Source of the DNA: Candidatus Krumholzibacteriota bacterium
Lineage (GTDB): Bacteria > Krumholzibacteriota > Krumholzibacteriia > Krumholzibacteriales > Krumholzibacteriaceae
NCBI GenBank assembly: GCA_030613345.1
Contig: JAUWMD010000171.1
Span: 1 to 5,829 of the forward strand
Length of the DNA stretch: 5,829 nucleotides
Reading direction: 5' to 3'
Shown: positions 1-5,829 of the stretch, piece after piece
Numbering within the stretch: the stretch's first letter is position 1
Layout of the letters: the number at the start of each line of letters is the position of its first letter
Position numbers and translations under genes: made by a program
Notes under the pieces: model-generated
The model's input: only the letters and a program-made list of their open reading frames with translations
Database searches by the model: none
Told to the model about the DNA's origin: nothing

Positions 1-1197
1 GGGAGGATCTTCAACGGGCTGGGCATGCCGATCGACGACGGCCCTGCGATAATTCCCGAGAAGAAGCTCGACATCAACGGCGCCCCGATCAACCCGTACG
101 CGCGCGTCTATCCGCAGGAGTTCATCCAGACCGGAATATCGGCGATCGACGGCCTCAATACACTCGTGCGCGGGCAGAAACTCCCGATCTTCTCGGGCTT
201 CGGCCTTCCGCACTCCGAGCTCGCCGCGCAGATCGCCAGGCAGGCGACCGTCCCCGGAAGGGAGGCGGCATTTGCCATCGTCTTCGCCGCTATGGGCATC
301 ACCTTCGAGGAGGCGAACTACTTCATCCGCGATTTCCAGGAGACAGGCGCGATGGAGAGGGTGGTCCTCTTCATCAATCTTGCAAACGATCCGACGATCG
401 AGCGTATCGCGACGCCGCGCGCCGCGCTGACGGCCGCCGAGTACCTCGCCTTCGAGAGGGGGATGCACGTGCTCGTCATCCTGACCGATATGACGAATTA
501 CTGCGAGGCGCTCCGCGAGGTTTCGGTTGCGAGGAAGGAGATCCCCGGCAGGCGCGGCTATCCCGGTTATCTCTACACAGATCTTGCGACGATCTATGAG
601 CGGGCCGGCCTGCTCAAGGGCGAGAAGAAGGGAGAGGTGCTTCCGGGATCGATCACCCAGATCCCCGTCCTCTCGATGCCCGACGACGACAAGACGCATC
701 CGATACCCGACCTTACGGGGTACATCACCGAGGGACAGGTGATCCTCGACCGTGTGCTGCACCGCAAGGGGATCTATCCGCCGATCAACGTCCTGCCGAG
801 CCTCTCGAGGCTGCGGGACAAGGGTATCGGCGAGGGCAGGACGCGCGAGGACCATCCGCATATAGCGAACCAGCTCTTCTCCTCCTATGCGAGGAGCAAG
901 GAGATCGAGGAGCTCGCCGTGGTGCTCGGCGAAGCCGCACTGACCGACACCGACAGGGCGTTCATGAAGATGGGCGAGAAGTTCGAGGACCGTTTCATCA
1001 GGCAGGCGCTTGACGAGAACCGCACGATCGAGGAGACCCTGTCGATCGGCTGGGACCTGCTTACGATGATCCCGAAGTCCGAGATCAAGAGGATCAAGGA
1101 CGACATGATAGAGAAGTACCTTCCCCGGAAGGGGGACGATGAAGAGGCGCCGGCCGCCGCGGCCGGTGACGCCGCACAGAAAGAAGGCGTCGAGTGA
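1..1197 (+). CDS. atpB: V/A-type ATPase subunit B (non-catalytic), 5'-truncated by the window edge
   Basis: This is the regulatory, non-catalytic subunit that alternates with subunit A in the cytoplasmic V1/A1 head of the rotary ATPase, which couples ATP synthesis or hydrolysis to H+ or Na+ transport. The frame is open from base 1, and its first residues (GRIFNGLG) are already family sequence, so the ATG at 25 is internal; roughly 60-70 N-terminal residues lie outside the window. Visible marks, in window residues, are a degenerate P-loop, SGFGLPHSE (65-73), without the GKT that distinguishes catalytic A; the alpha/beta-family signature PPINVLPSLS (260-269); and Arg270 immediately after it, matching the arginine of the F1-alpha SVSR motif. 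The family core ends near EKYLPRK and is followed by a short Ala/Glu-rich tail. The TGA stop overlaps the atpD start by 4 bases. It is also called ntpB. Confidence 0.97.
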   Translation, partial: GRIFNGLGMPIDDGPAIIPEKKLDINGAPINPYARVYPQEFIQTGISAIDGLNTLVRGQKLPIFSGFGLPHSELAAQIARQATVPGREAAFAIVFAAMGITFEEANYFIRDFQETGAMERVVLFINLANDPTIERIATPRAALTAAEYLAFERGMHVLVILTDMTNYCEALREVSVARKEIPGRRGYPGYLYTDLATIYERAGLLKGEKKGEVLPGSITQIPVLSMPDDDKTHPIPDLTGYITEGQVILDRVLHRKGIYPPINVLPSLSRLRDKGIGEGRTREDHPHIANQLFSSYARSKEIEELAVVLGEAALTDTDRAFMKMGEKFEDRFIRQALDENRTIEETLSIGWDLLTMIPKSEIKRIKDDMIEKYLPRKGDDEEAPAAAAGDAAQKEGVE

Positions 1198-1826
1198 AGA
1201 GGAAGGTCAACCCGAACAGGATGATGTTGCTGCGCCTGCGGCGCAGGCGCGAGCTTGCCCGTCGGGGACACAAGCTCCTGAAGAACAAGCAGGAGAAACT
1301 GATGAAGAACTTCATCGCGCTCGCCCGCGACACGTCCGAACTGCGCCGCCGCCTCGAGAAGATCTTCATGGAGATATCGATGCACTACCTCAAAGGGCGA
1401 TCAGTCACCGGAAGGCAGTGGCTCGAGGACGCCCTCTCGCTGACGACGATGGCGGGCAAGCTCGAGACGGGCATGCGCAGCGAGATGAACGTCAGGATTC
1501 CCAGGTTCACGTTCACTATCCCCGACCGCGTTCCCGCGTACAGCCTGCAGGGCACCTCACCCGAGCTCGACGTGGCGTTCGAAAAGCTTCGGGACAACTT
1601 CCAGGAGCTGCTCGACCTGGCGGCCTCGGAGGATGGGCTGTTCAAGCTCGCCGACGAACTGGAGAAGACGCGCCGCAGGGTGAACGCCCTCGAATATATC
1701 CTCATTCCCGACCTCGAGGACCAGATCCGATCGATCGAGAGCAAGCTCAGCGAGGCGGAGCGCAGCACGCAGATCCGCCTGATGAAGATCAAGGACATGG
1801 TCGAGGCGAGAGAATCCCGGCAATAG
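1194..1826 (+). CDS. atpD: V/A-type ATPase subunit D (central stalk)
   Basis: This is the rotor-shaft subunit of the V/A-type ATPase. It sits inside the A3B3 head and transmits torque to the membrane ring, as gamma does in F-type enzymes. The 210-residue length is typical of the family. The N-terminus is characteristic: VNPNRMMLLRL, then a run of arginines and RRGHKLLKNKQEKLM (residues 5 to ~37), which starts the long N-terminal helix. A second long charged helix, rich in Glu, Arg and Leu (about 145-205, containing RRVNALEYILIP), pairs with it as the antiparallel coiled coil. The GTG start is chosen because translation from it begins directly with the conserved N-terminus and because GTGA overlaps the atpB stop, which suggests translational coupling. 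A weak AAGG lies 6 bases upstream. The gene stops at TAG (1824-1826), evidence that TAG terminates normally here. Confidence 0.96.
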   Translation: MKRKVNPNRMMLLRLRRRRELARRGHKLLKNKQEKLMKNFIALARDTSELRRRLEKIFMEISMHYLKGRSVTGRQWLEDALSLTTMAGKLETGMRSEMNVRIPRFTFTIPDRVPAYSLQGTSPELDVAFEKLRDNFQELLDLAASEDGLFKLADELEKTRRRVNALEYILIPDLEDQIRSIESKLSEAERSTQIRLMKIKDMVEARESRQ

Positions 1827-1837
1827 GATTTGACTGA

Positions 1838-2027
1838 CCGGCTTCCTCCGGATATATTCAATCATACTCACTCCGCAGGGCTGCGACGGAGACCCCGCCT
1901 GATTCTTCCCGTACTCGGCTGCCCGTACCTTCCGGCAACGACCGGCAAGTTTGTCGTGATAAGGTGACAATGTTCAGTTTATGGCCTGTTTTCGCAAGGA
2001 GTTGTCGTTCTTTCCGGGCCGTTCCGG
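1838..2027. repeat. Three CCGG-N6-CCGG pairs with exact 10-bp spacing
   Basis: CCGG occurs at 1838 and 1848, at 1932 and 1942, and at 2014 and 2024; each pair is spaced exactly 10 bases start to start. Two pairs are longer direct repeats: CCGGCAA twice with CGA between (1932-1948), and TTCCGGG twice with CCG between (2012-2028). No other CCGG lies between 1838 and 2027. Because CCGG is self-complementary, each pair could also fold in RNA as a 4-bp stem with a 6-base loop. The function is unknown. One helical turn of spacing would suit a protein-binding site, but chance in G+C-rich DNA is not excluded. Confidence 0.4.
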
Positions 2028-2037
2028 GAGGGATGAT

Positions 2038-2057
2038 GGGGAATCGCTCCCCTTTTT
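2038..2057 (+). terminator. Intrinsic (Rho-independent) terminator
   Basis: GGGGA (2038-2042) pairs with TCCCC (2048-2052) around a 5-base loop, followed at once by TTTTT (2053-2057). The T-run is only on the + strand side, so it is oriented to stop transcription from the left. It lies 212 bases after the atpD stop and 22 bases before the receptor promoter, and so most likely ends the ATPase transcript and insulates the next unit. The stem is short at 5 bp, though strong in G:C. A competing pairing of GGGAG (2026-2030) with CTCCC (2047-2051) is possible. Confidence 0.65.
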
Positions 2058-2079
2058 CCGCCATGGGAGGGCAATTTGA

Positions 2080-2108
2080 TTGACACTGTGAGGAGGGATA
2101 ATTATATT
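2080..2108 (+). promoter_or_regulatory. Sigma70-type promoter of the TonB-receptor gene
   Basis: A perfect -35 box, TTGACA (2080-2085), is separated by 17 bases from a near-consensus -10 box, TATATT (2103-2108). Transcription should begin near 2115, giving a leader of about 120 nt before the ATG at 2237. It lies just downstream of the intrinsic terminator, as expected for a new transcription unit. No operator is obvious, so expression may be high and set by housekeeping sigma factor. Confidence 0.75.
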
Positions 2109-2156
2109 ATCCGTGAGGAATTAGAGGAGAGTTTGAAACCCCACACCTGCTTCCGC

Positions 2157-2183
2157 CCCGGCATGCTATCGGTATGCTCCGGG
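2157..2183 (+). promoter_or_regulatory. Bulged hairpin in the 5' leader of the receptor mRNA
   Basis: CCCGG (2157-2161) pairs with CCGGG (2179-2183), and CATGC (2162-2166) pairs with GTATG (2172-2176) including one G:U. A CT bulge (2177-2178) lies on the 3' arm, and the loop is TATCG. That makes ten base pairs beginning about 40 nt into the predicted transcript and ending 41 nt before the Shine-Dalgarno sequence. It does not match a riboswitch class that I recognise; in particular I see no B12-box. It may stabilise the message or tune translation. Confidence 0.4.
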
Positions 2184-2224
2184 ACGGGTCCGTATATACA
2201 AGTTTAGATGCTACAGGCAAGTAC

Positions 2225-2230
2225 AAGGAG
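2225..2230 (+). promoter_or_regulatory. Ribosome-binding site that sets the receptor start
   Basis: AAGGAG lies 6 bases upstream of the ATG at 2237. The in-frame ATG at 2174 has no such site, lies inside the leader hairpin, and would place 21 charged or polar residues in front of a clear signal peptide, so 2237 is preferred. Confidence 0.85.
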
Positions 2231-2236
2231 ATTGAC

Positions 2237-5200
2237 ATGAAAGCCCGCTCTCGTTTCAGGCTGTTTCCGATTGTGCTTCCCGCCCTGATAATCCTCGTGG
2301 CTGCGCAATCCGCCATGGCGCAGTCGGGAAGGCTCAGCGGCAGAGTGACGGAAGCAGCAACCGGCAGTCCCCTTCCCTATGCCAACGTAGTGATCGTCGG
2401 GACCAACATGGGTGGAATGACCATGACCGACGGAACGTTCACGATCCTCGGAATTCCCGTCGGCACGTATACGATCAAGGTAATGATGATGGGATACAAG
2501 CCGGGTGAGAAGACCGGCATCGGCGTCAATGCCAGCCAGACGACGAGGATCGACTTCAAGCTCAAAGAGCAGATCGTGGGTAAAACGCAGGAGATCGTCG
2601 TCGAGGCCGAACATGTCCAGATCGATGTCAAGAGCTCCTCAGTAGCGCACACGGTATCGAGGGACGAGCTCGAGGAACTCCCCGTAGACGATGTCGTCGA
2701 GGCTCTCGCGCTGAAAGGTGGCATCATCAAGACCGGCGACGAGCTGCATGTCCGTGGCGGGCGTGGCAGTGAGGTCCAGTTTCAGATCGACGGCGTTCCG
2801 GTGGACGATCCTCTCGGAGGCGGCATGATATCGGTAGGTATGCTCGGTACCGACGACAGCCAGGTCATCACCGGTGGTATGGACGCCGAGTACGGAAACG
2901 CGCAGTCGGCCATCGTAAACATCAGCACGAGAGAGGGCGGACGGACCTTCGAGGGGCAGGTCCGGTACATGACTGACGATTTCGGCCGCAAGGACAAGAC
3001 ATATACCAACTATGACAGGTTCAGTCTCGGTTTCGGCGGGCCTACCGGGCTCAGGAACCTCACATTCTACATGTCGGGCGAGTTTACTGCAACGGACGGT
3101 GAAAACTGGGGGATCTGGAACAGAAGCAATCATATGGCCGGTTCATCGCTGGCTAATTACATGAGCTTCGCGCAGAGGCAGTCAGAGTCGTACAACATCC
3201 AGGGAAAGCTCGCCTGGAAGGTCAAGCCGGGGATGAAGGTGATCGGTGAGGCGATCTACTCGCACTCCCGCTCCCATGCATATCTGCACAACTGGAACAT
3301 AGAGGGATACACTCAGAAGATCTACAGGTTTACGGCTCTGCGGCCCAGCCGCGAAAGCCAGGCTGAAGACGCGAGGGCCTTCGGCCAGTACGTCTCGGTC
3401 TATCACGGTCCATGGATCGAGATGTCCGAGACGGAGCTCGCGGCGATGAGGGTAGATTTCTATCCCGGCACCGAAGAGGGGAGGCGCCGTTCGATCTACC
3501 CGATCACGATCTACACGAAGGTGCGCGATCCGGACAACCCGGAAGCAGGCTCTTTCATAATCAGGTACGACAACTTCTACGCGAGACTGGTGGATAATAT
3601 CTACGGCGAAGAGACCGAGATCATCTGGGAAGAGAAGGTATTTAACGCCGACGGAGACGAAGATATACAAAACAAGGTTCTCTTCGAGGGATTCCAGAAT
3701 CCCGACTCGAAGTTCAGCTACTTCAGGGACGACTCGAGTTACGTATACTTCAACTCGGCCGAGCGGACCAACGTCGGTGTCAGCAACAACCTCAACCTCA
3801 AGGTGGCGCTGAACCACAACATCAACGACAACGTGCTGTACATGATCAACCTCAGCCGTACGCAATTCGACAGGACCGTATCGGTTATCGATCCCGTGAC
3901 GGGTGAGATGAAGGACCCGCAGGCATTTGACGTGGCGGGAAAGCCGATGATACTGCCAAGCGGCGTGTACCTGGTCGGCGGCGTGAGCGACGCGCGCTGG
4001 TACACTGATCCGGAATATCCGTACTTTGTCGACTGTTACGATTATCCGTTCTACCAGGACCGCTCCTCGGTCATCTACACGCTGAAGGCAGACATTACGT
4101 CCCAGCAATGGATGGGGCATGTGTTCAAGACAGGAATACAGTTCATATACAACGATCTCGAGGACAGGGCGATCAACTCTCCGGGCAGCGTGAGGCGTCT
4201 GGAGGACGGCAGCTACATGATCGGAACGAGCGCGAATATATTCCATAACTTCAATCCCGAGGCATCCTTCTATGTCCAGGACAAGTGGGAGTACCAGGGA
4301 ATGGTAGTAAACGCGGGGATGAGATTCGATTTCTTCTCGCCGGGAAACGACGCCGAGATCCTGATCAACTCGTCGGAGATCGATCCCAGCGTCGAAAAGT
4401 ACAAGTTCCAGATCAGCCCGCGTCTCGGCTTCGCGTTTCCGCTCACGGACAGGGACAAGTTTCACTTCCATTACGGAAGGTTCACACAGTGGCCGAGCAG
4501 GACCTACCTGTTCCGCACGCAGGACATGGTCTCCGGGGCCGGAGTCCTCGGCAACCCCGATCTCGACGAGGAGCTCACCGTCTCGTACCAGGCCGGCGTA
4601 TCGCACCAGTTCACCGAGACGGTCGCGGCGAACTTCGTTGTGTTCAACAAGGATATCTACGGACTGATCTCGTCGACCAGGGTCACCGACGAGGATCTCG
4701 GCATCCAGGGCTATCGCTATATCAACAGGACATATGCAAGCTCGCGAGGAATGGAGATCTCGGTCAACAAGCGCCTCAGCCACCACATCGGCGGCGAGAT
4801 CGCCTACACGTGGTCGTTCGCCGACGGTGTCGCCTCCGACGCTAACTTCGGCGTCACGGCCCAGGGGCTGTCCCACCTGCCTACGCAGGAGATGCCCCTT
4901 GACTGGGATCAGCGCCACACGCTGAACGTTACGCTCAGGTTGCAGGACGAGAACAAATGGGGTGCCACGGTCGTTTACTCGTTCGGAAGCGGACTGCCCT
5001 GGACGCCGTACGACAGGTATGCCAGGCGGCAGGACCCGCTGGATGAGAACTCGCTGAGGCTCGACCAGACACATGTTATCAACCTTCAGGGAAGAAAGAA
5101 GTTCAATATATACGGACAAGAGCTGACGCTGTTCTTCGAGGGCAGGAACTTGCTCGACGAGGACGTGCTCCTGCCCTTCGGTACGGCTCCCTTCGCCGGC

Positions 5201-5380
5201 CCCGCCATGGTCAACGCCAGGATGGACGGCGGTTCCTATCTCACCGAGACGGGTAACTTCGGAGGAGCGTACCTCCAGGATCTTGACGAGGACGGTCTCG
5301 ACGATTTCACGCCGGTGAACGATCCTACGATCTGGGCAACGCACAGACAGTGGCGCATAGGCTTCGGATTCGAGTTCTAA
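2237..5380 (+). CDS. TonB-dependent outer-membrane receptor with carboxypeptidase-regulatory-like N-terminal domain
   Basis: This is a 1047-residue outer-membrane active transporter, expected to take up a bound ligand using TonB-ExbB-ExbD energy. Residues 1-28 form a signal peptide: basic KARSRFR, a hydrophobic core, and cleavage after AMA. Residues 30-112 are a carboxypeptidase-regulatory-like beta-sandwich (SGRVTEAATGSPLPYANV, then TDGTFTILGIPVGTYTIKV). A TonB-box-like EIVVEA follows at 119-124. The plug spans about 125-230, with VRGGRGSEVQFQIDGVPV at 172-189. The rest is barrel with long loops, including the family-typical GNPDL (772-776) and, nearer the end, the DWDQRH segment. The chain ends in FGFEF, the terminal Phe typical of barrel-assembly signals. 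Two acidic D/N-rich turns could bind metal. The ligand cannot be read from sequence. No SusD gene follows directly, so a SusC role in a SusCD pair is not supported. A secreted-protein gene starts 33 bases after its TAA stop. Confidence 0.93.
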   Translation: MKARSRFRLFPIVLPALIILVAAQSAMAQSGRLSGRVTEAATGSPLPYANVVIVGTNMGGMTMTDGTFTILGIPVGTYTIKVMMMGYKPGEKTGIGVNASQTTRIDFKLKEQIVGKTQEIVVEAEHVQIDVKSSSVAHTVSRDELEELPVDDVVEALALKGGIIKTGDELHVRGGRGSEVQFQIDGVPVDDPLGGGMISVGMLGTDDSQVITGGMDAEYGNAQSAIVNISTREGGRTFEGQVRYMTDDFGRKDKTYTNYDRFSLGFGGPTGLRNLTFYMSGEFTATDGENWGIWNRSNHMAGSSLANYMSFAQRQSESYNIQGKLAWKVKPGMKVIGEAIYSHSRSHAYLHNWNIEGYTQKIYRFTALRPSRESQAEDARAFGQYVSVYHGPWIEMSETELAAMRVDFYPGTEEGRRRSIYPITIYTKVRDPDNPEAGSFIIRYDNFYARLVDNIYGEETEIIWEEKVFNADGDEDIQNKVLFEGFQNPDSKFSYFRDDSSYVYFNSAERTNVGVSNNLNLKVALNHNINDNVLYMINLSRTQFDRTVSVIDPVTGEMKDPQAFDVAGKPMILPSGVYLVGGVSDARWYTDPEYPYFVDCYDYPFYQDRSSVIYTLKADITSQQWMGHVFKTGIQFIYNDLEDRAINSPGSVRRLEDGSYMIGTSANIFHNFNPEASFYVQDKWEYQGMVVNAGMRFDFFSPGNDAEILINSSEIDPSVEKYKFQISPRLGFAFPLTDRDKFHFHYGRFTQWPSRTYLFRTQDMVSGAGVLGNPDLDEELTVSYQAGVSHQFTETVAANFVVFNKDIYGLISSTRVTDEDLGIQGYRYINRTYASSRGMEISVNKRLSHHIGGEIAYTWSFADGVASDANFGVTAQGLSHLPTQEMPLDWDQRHTLNVTLRLQDENKWGATVVYSFGSGLPWTPYDRYARRQDPLDENSLRLDQTHVINLQGRKKFNIYGQELTLFFEGRNLLDEDVLLPFGTAPFAGPAMVNARMDGGSYLTETGNFGGAYLQDLDEDGLDDFTPVNDPTIWATHRQWRIGFGFEF

Positions 5381-5400
5381 GAGAATCTGTGAGAGGTATT

Positions 5401-5406
5401 GGAGGT
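5401..5406 (+). promoter_or_regulatory. Ribosome-binding site that sets the start of the secreted-protein gene
   Basis: GGAGGT lies 7 bases before the ATG at 5414. It overlaps the upstream in-frame TTG at 5399, ruling that codon out as the likely start. The gap from the receptor stop contains no visible promoter or terminator, supporting cotranscription. Confidence 0.85.
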
Positions 5407-5413
5407 CCCAACG

Positions 5414-5755
5414 ATGATACGCAAGGGATGCATGCTGATCGCTCTTGCTGCAACTATGATCTCCCTGTTTCACTCTCCGGCTTCTGCCAGGGAAAAAGAC
5501 GGGGAATGGAGCGACAAACTCAAGCAGCTCGATCAGATCTGGGTGTTCGACGGTACCGGCATACATAATGTCGGAAACCTCCAGATGCATGTATGCAACT
5601 GGGGCGGCTTCGGGTCGTACCCCAGCTCGCGCTGGCCGACGGCCGAGTTTCCTTCTGCGCAGTGGCCGGCCAACTCGGGCACGGAATACCTTTATATCGC
5701 CGGGCTATGGATCGGGGCGAAAAAGGGTGGTATCCCTGTTGTTTCGACCGCATAG
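5414..5755 (+). CDS. Exported protein of unknown function, frame interrupted by TAG after 113 codons
   Basis: The product begins with a clear signal peptide: MIRK, a hydrophobic stretch from about residue 6 to 19, then SPASA with predicted cleavage after Ala25. The mature part is rich in Trp, Gly and Tyr: a short charged helix-like stretch (W32-Q41), then IWVFDGTGIHNVGNLQ (42-57), a W-G-F-G-x-Y turn (63-69), FPSAQWP (79-85) and EYLYIAGLWIGAKKGG (91-106). From memory these segments resemble the N-terminus of large secreted hypothetical proteins in FCB-like candidate phyla; I cannot name a function. The 113-residue product looks truncated: it ends at a TAG (5753-5755) with no terminator visible, and the same frame continues open to the window edge. 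It probably shares the receptor's transcript, so it may be a surface or periplasmic partner of the receptor, but that is inferred only from position. Confidence 0.75.
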   Translation: MIRKGCMLIALAATMISLFHSPASAREKDGEWSDKLKQLDQIWVFDGTGIHNVGNLQMHVCNWGGFGSYPSSRWPTAEFPSAQWPANSGTEYLYIAGLWIGAKKGGIPVVSTA

Positions 5756-5829
5756 TACGATAGAGAGTTCATGCCCCTCGCGAGCAGATTCCCGAACGAG
5801 AAGATATACCCGGCGTTCGATGGTATCCA
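5753..5829 (+). pseudogene. In-frame continuation of the secreted-protein gene beyond the TAG, cut by the window edge
   Basis: Immediately after TAG the same frame reads 24 further codons without a stop, giving YDREFMPLASRF, then PNEKIYPAF. This looks like genuine protein continuing the preceding domain, with the same G+C-rich codon choice. The internal ATG at 5771 has only AGAGAG three bases upstream, a poor site for restart. The whole could be one gene of which TAG is a sense-decoded codon, or a gene broken by a point mutation or base-call error. It is labelled pseudogene here only because the standard code gives an interruption. Confidence 0.5.

Larger units (their letters stand above)
1827..2236. 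other. Intergenic region between the ATPase operon and the receptor gene
   Basis: I find no supportable protein gene in these ~410 bases. The short ORFs on either strand have no plausible ribosome-binding site, no recognisable protein sequence, and run across the terminator or promoter. The region divides in two. From 1827 to 2057 there is a 3' trailer with paired CCGG motifs and weak hairpins, closed by an intrinsic terminator. From about 2080 there is the promoter and untranslated leader of the receptor gene. The base composition around the promoter is clearly more A+T-rich than the flanking genes. Confidence 0.7.

Noticed and set aside
1139..1837. A 232-codon + strand open frame overlapping the end of atpB and nearly all of atpD.
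   Set aside because: It is a shadow frame: its Arg/Pro/Gly/Ala-rich translation is non-family, whereas both frames it overlaps encode recognisable ATPase subunits.
1827..1966. Readthrough of the atpD TAG as a sense codon.
   Set aside because: The frame beyond it stays open for about 46 codons to a TGA, but the translation shows no subunit D features and atpD already has the full family length, so TAG is a real stop there.
1970..2083. A 37-codon + strand ORF starting at ATG 1970 with a weak AAGG upstream.
   Set aside because: It runs through the intrinsic terminator and into the -35 box of the next promoter, and its translation is unremarkable.
2174..2236. Extending the receptor gene to the upstream in-frame ATG at 2174.
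   Set aside because: It lies inside a leader hairpin with no Shine-Dalgarno sequence and would bury the signal peptide behind 21 residues. The ATG at 2237 has AAGGAG at ideal spacing.
5399..5413. A TTG start for the secreted-protein gene at 5399.
   Set aside because: The TTG overlaps the GGAGGT ribosome-binding site that serves the ATG at 5414, and the five added residues do not improve the signal peptide.
3182..5590. An 802-codon open frame on the - strand opposite the receptor gene.
   Set aside because: It is in exact codon register with the receptor, so it stays open simply because the G+C-rich gene avoids TTA, CTA and TCA codons. Its translation has no recognisable domain, while the + strand has a signal peptide, plug and barrel.

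Overview
The window (about 60% G+C by eye) reads as a piece of a Gram-negative bacterial genome. The gene content is a V/A-type ATPase, a large outer-membrane TonB-dependent receptor with an N-terminal carboxypeptidase-regulatory-like domain, and a secreted protein whose segments resemble proteins I associate with the FCB superphylum and nearby uncultured phyla (Krumholzibacteriota, Eisenbacteria, KSB1, Zixibacteria and the like). That placement is inferred from gene content and remembered sequence style, not from a search. All genes lie on the + strand.

Bases 1-1826 hold the 3' end of a V/A-type ATPase operon. The C-terminal ~86% of the non-catalytic subunit B (atpB, cut by the left window edge) is followed, with a 4-base overlap, by the complete central-stalk subunit D (atpD). 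No I or K subunit gene follows, so the operon appears to end at D.

Bases 1827-2236 carry no convincing gene. They hold three CCGG pairs, each repeated at exactly 10 bp, then a compact intrinsic terminator (2038-2057). A textbook sigma70-type promoter follows (TTGACA, 17-bp spacer, TATATT, 2080-2108), and then a ~120-nt leader containing a bulged hairpin and ending in a strong ribosome-binding site.

Bases 2237-5380 encode a 1047-residue TonB-dependent receptor: signal peptide, carboxypeptidase-regulatory-like domain, plug and long beta-barrel ending in Phe. Thirty-three bases later a second exported protein begins at 5414, probably on the same transcript. No SusD-like gene lies directly downstream in the window.

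The most notable observation is in that last gene. An in-frame TAG at 5753-5755 interrupts it after 113 codons, yet the same frame stays open to the window edge and its translation looks like a continuation of the same protein. Amber decoding, a recent nonsense mutation and an assembly or sequencing error all remain possible.
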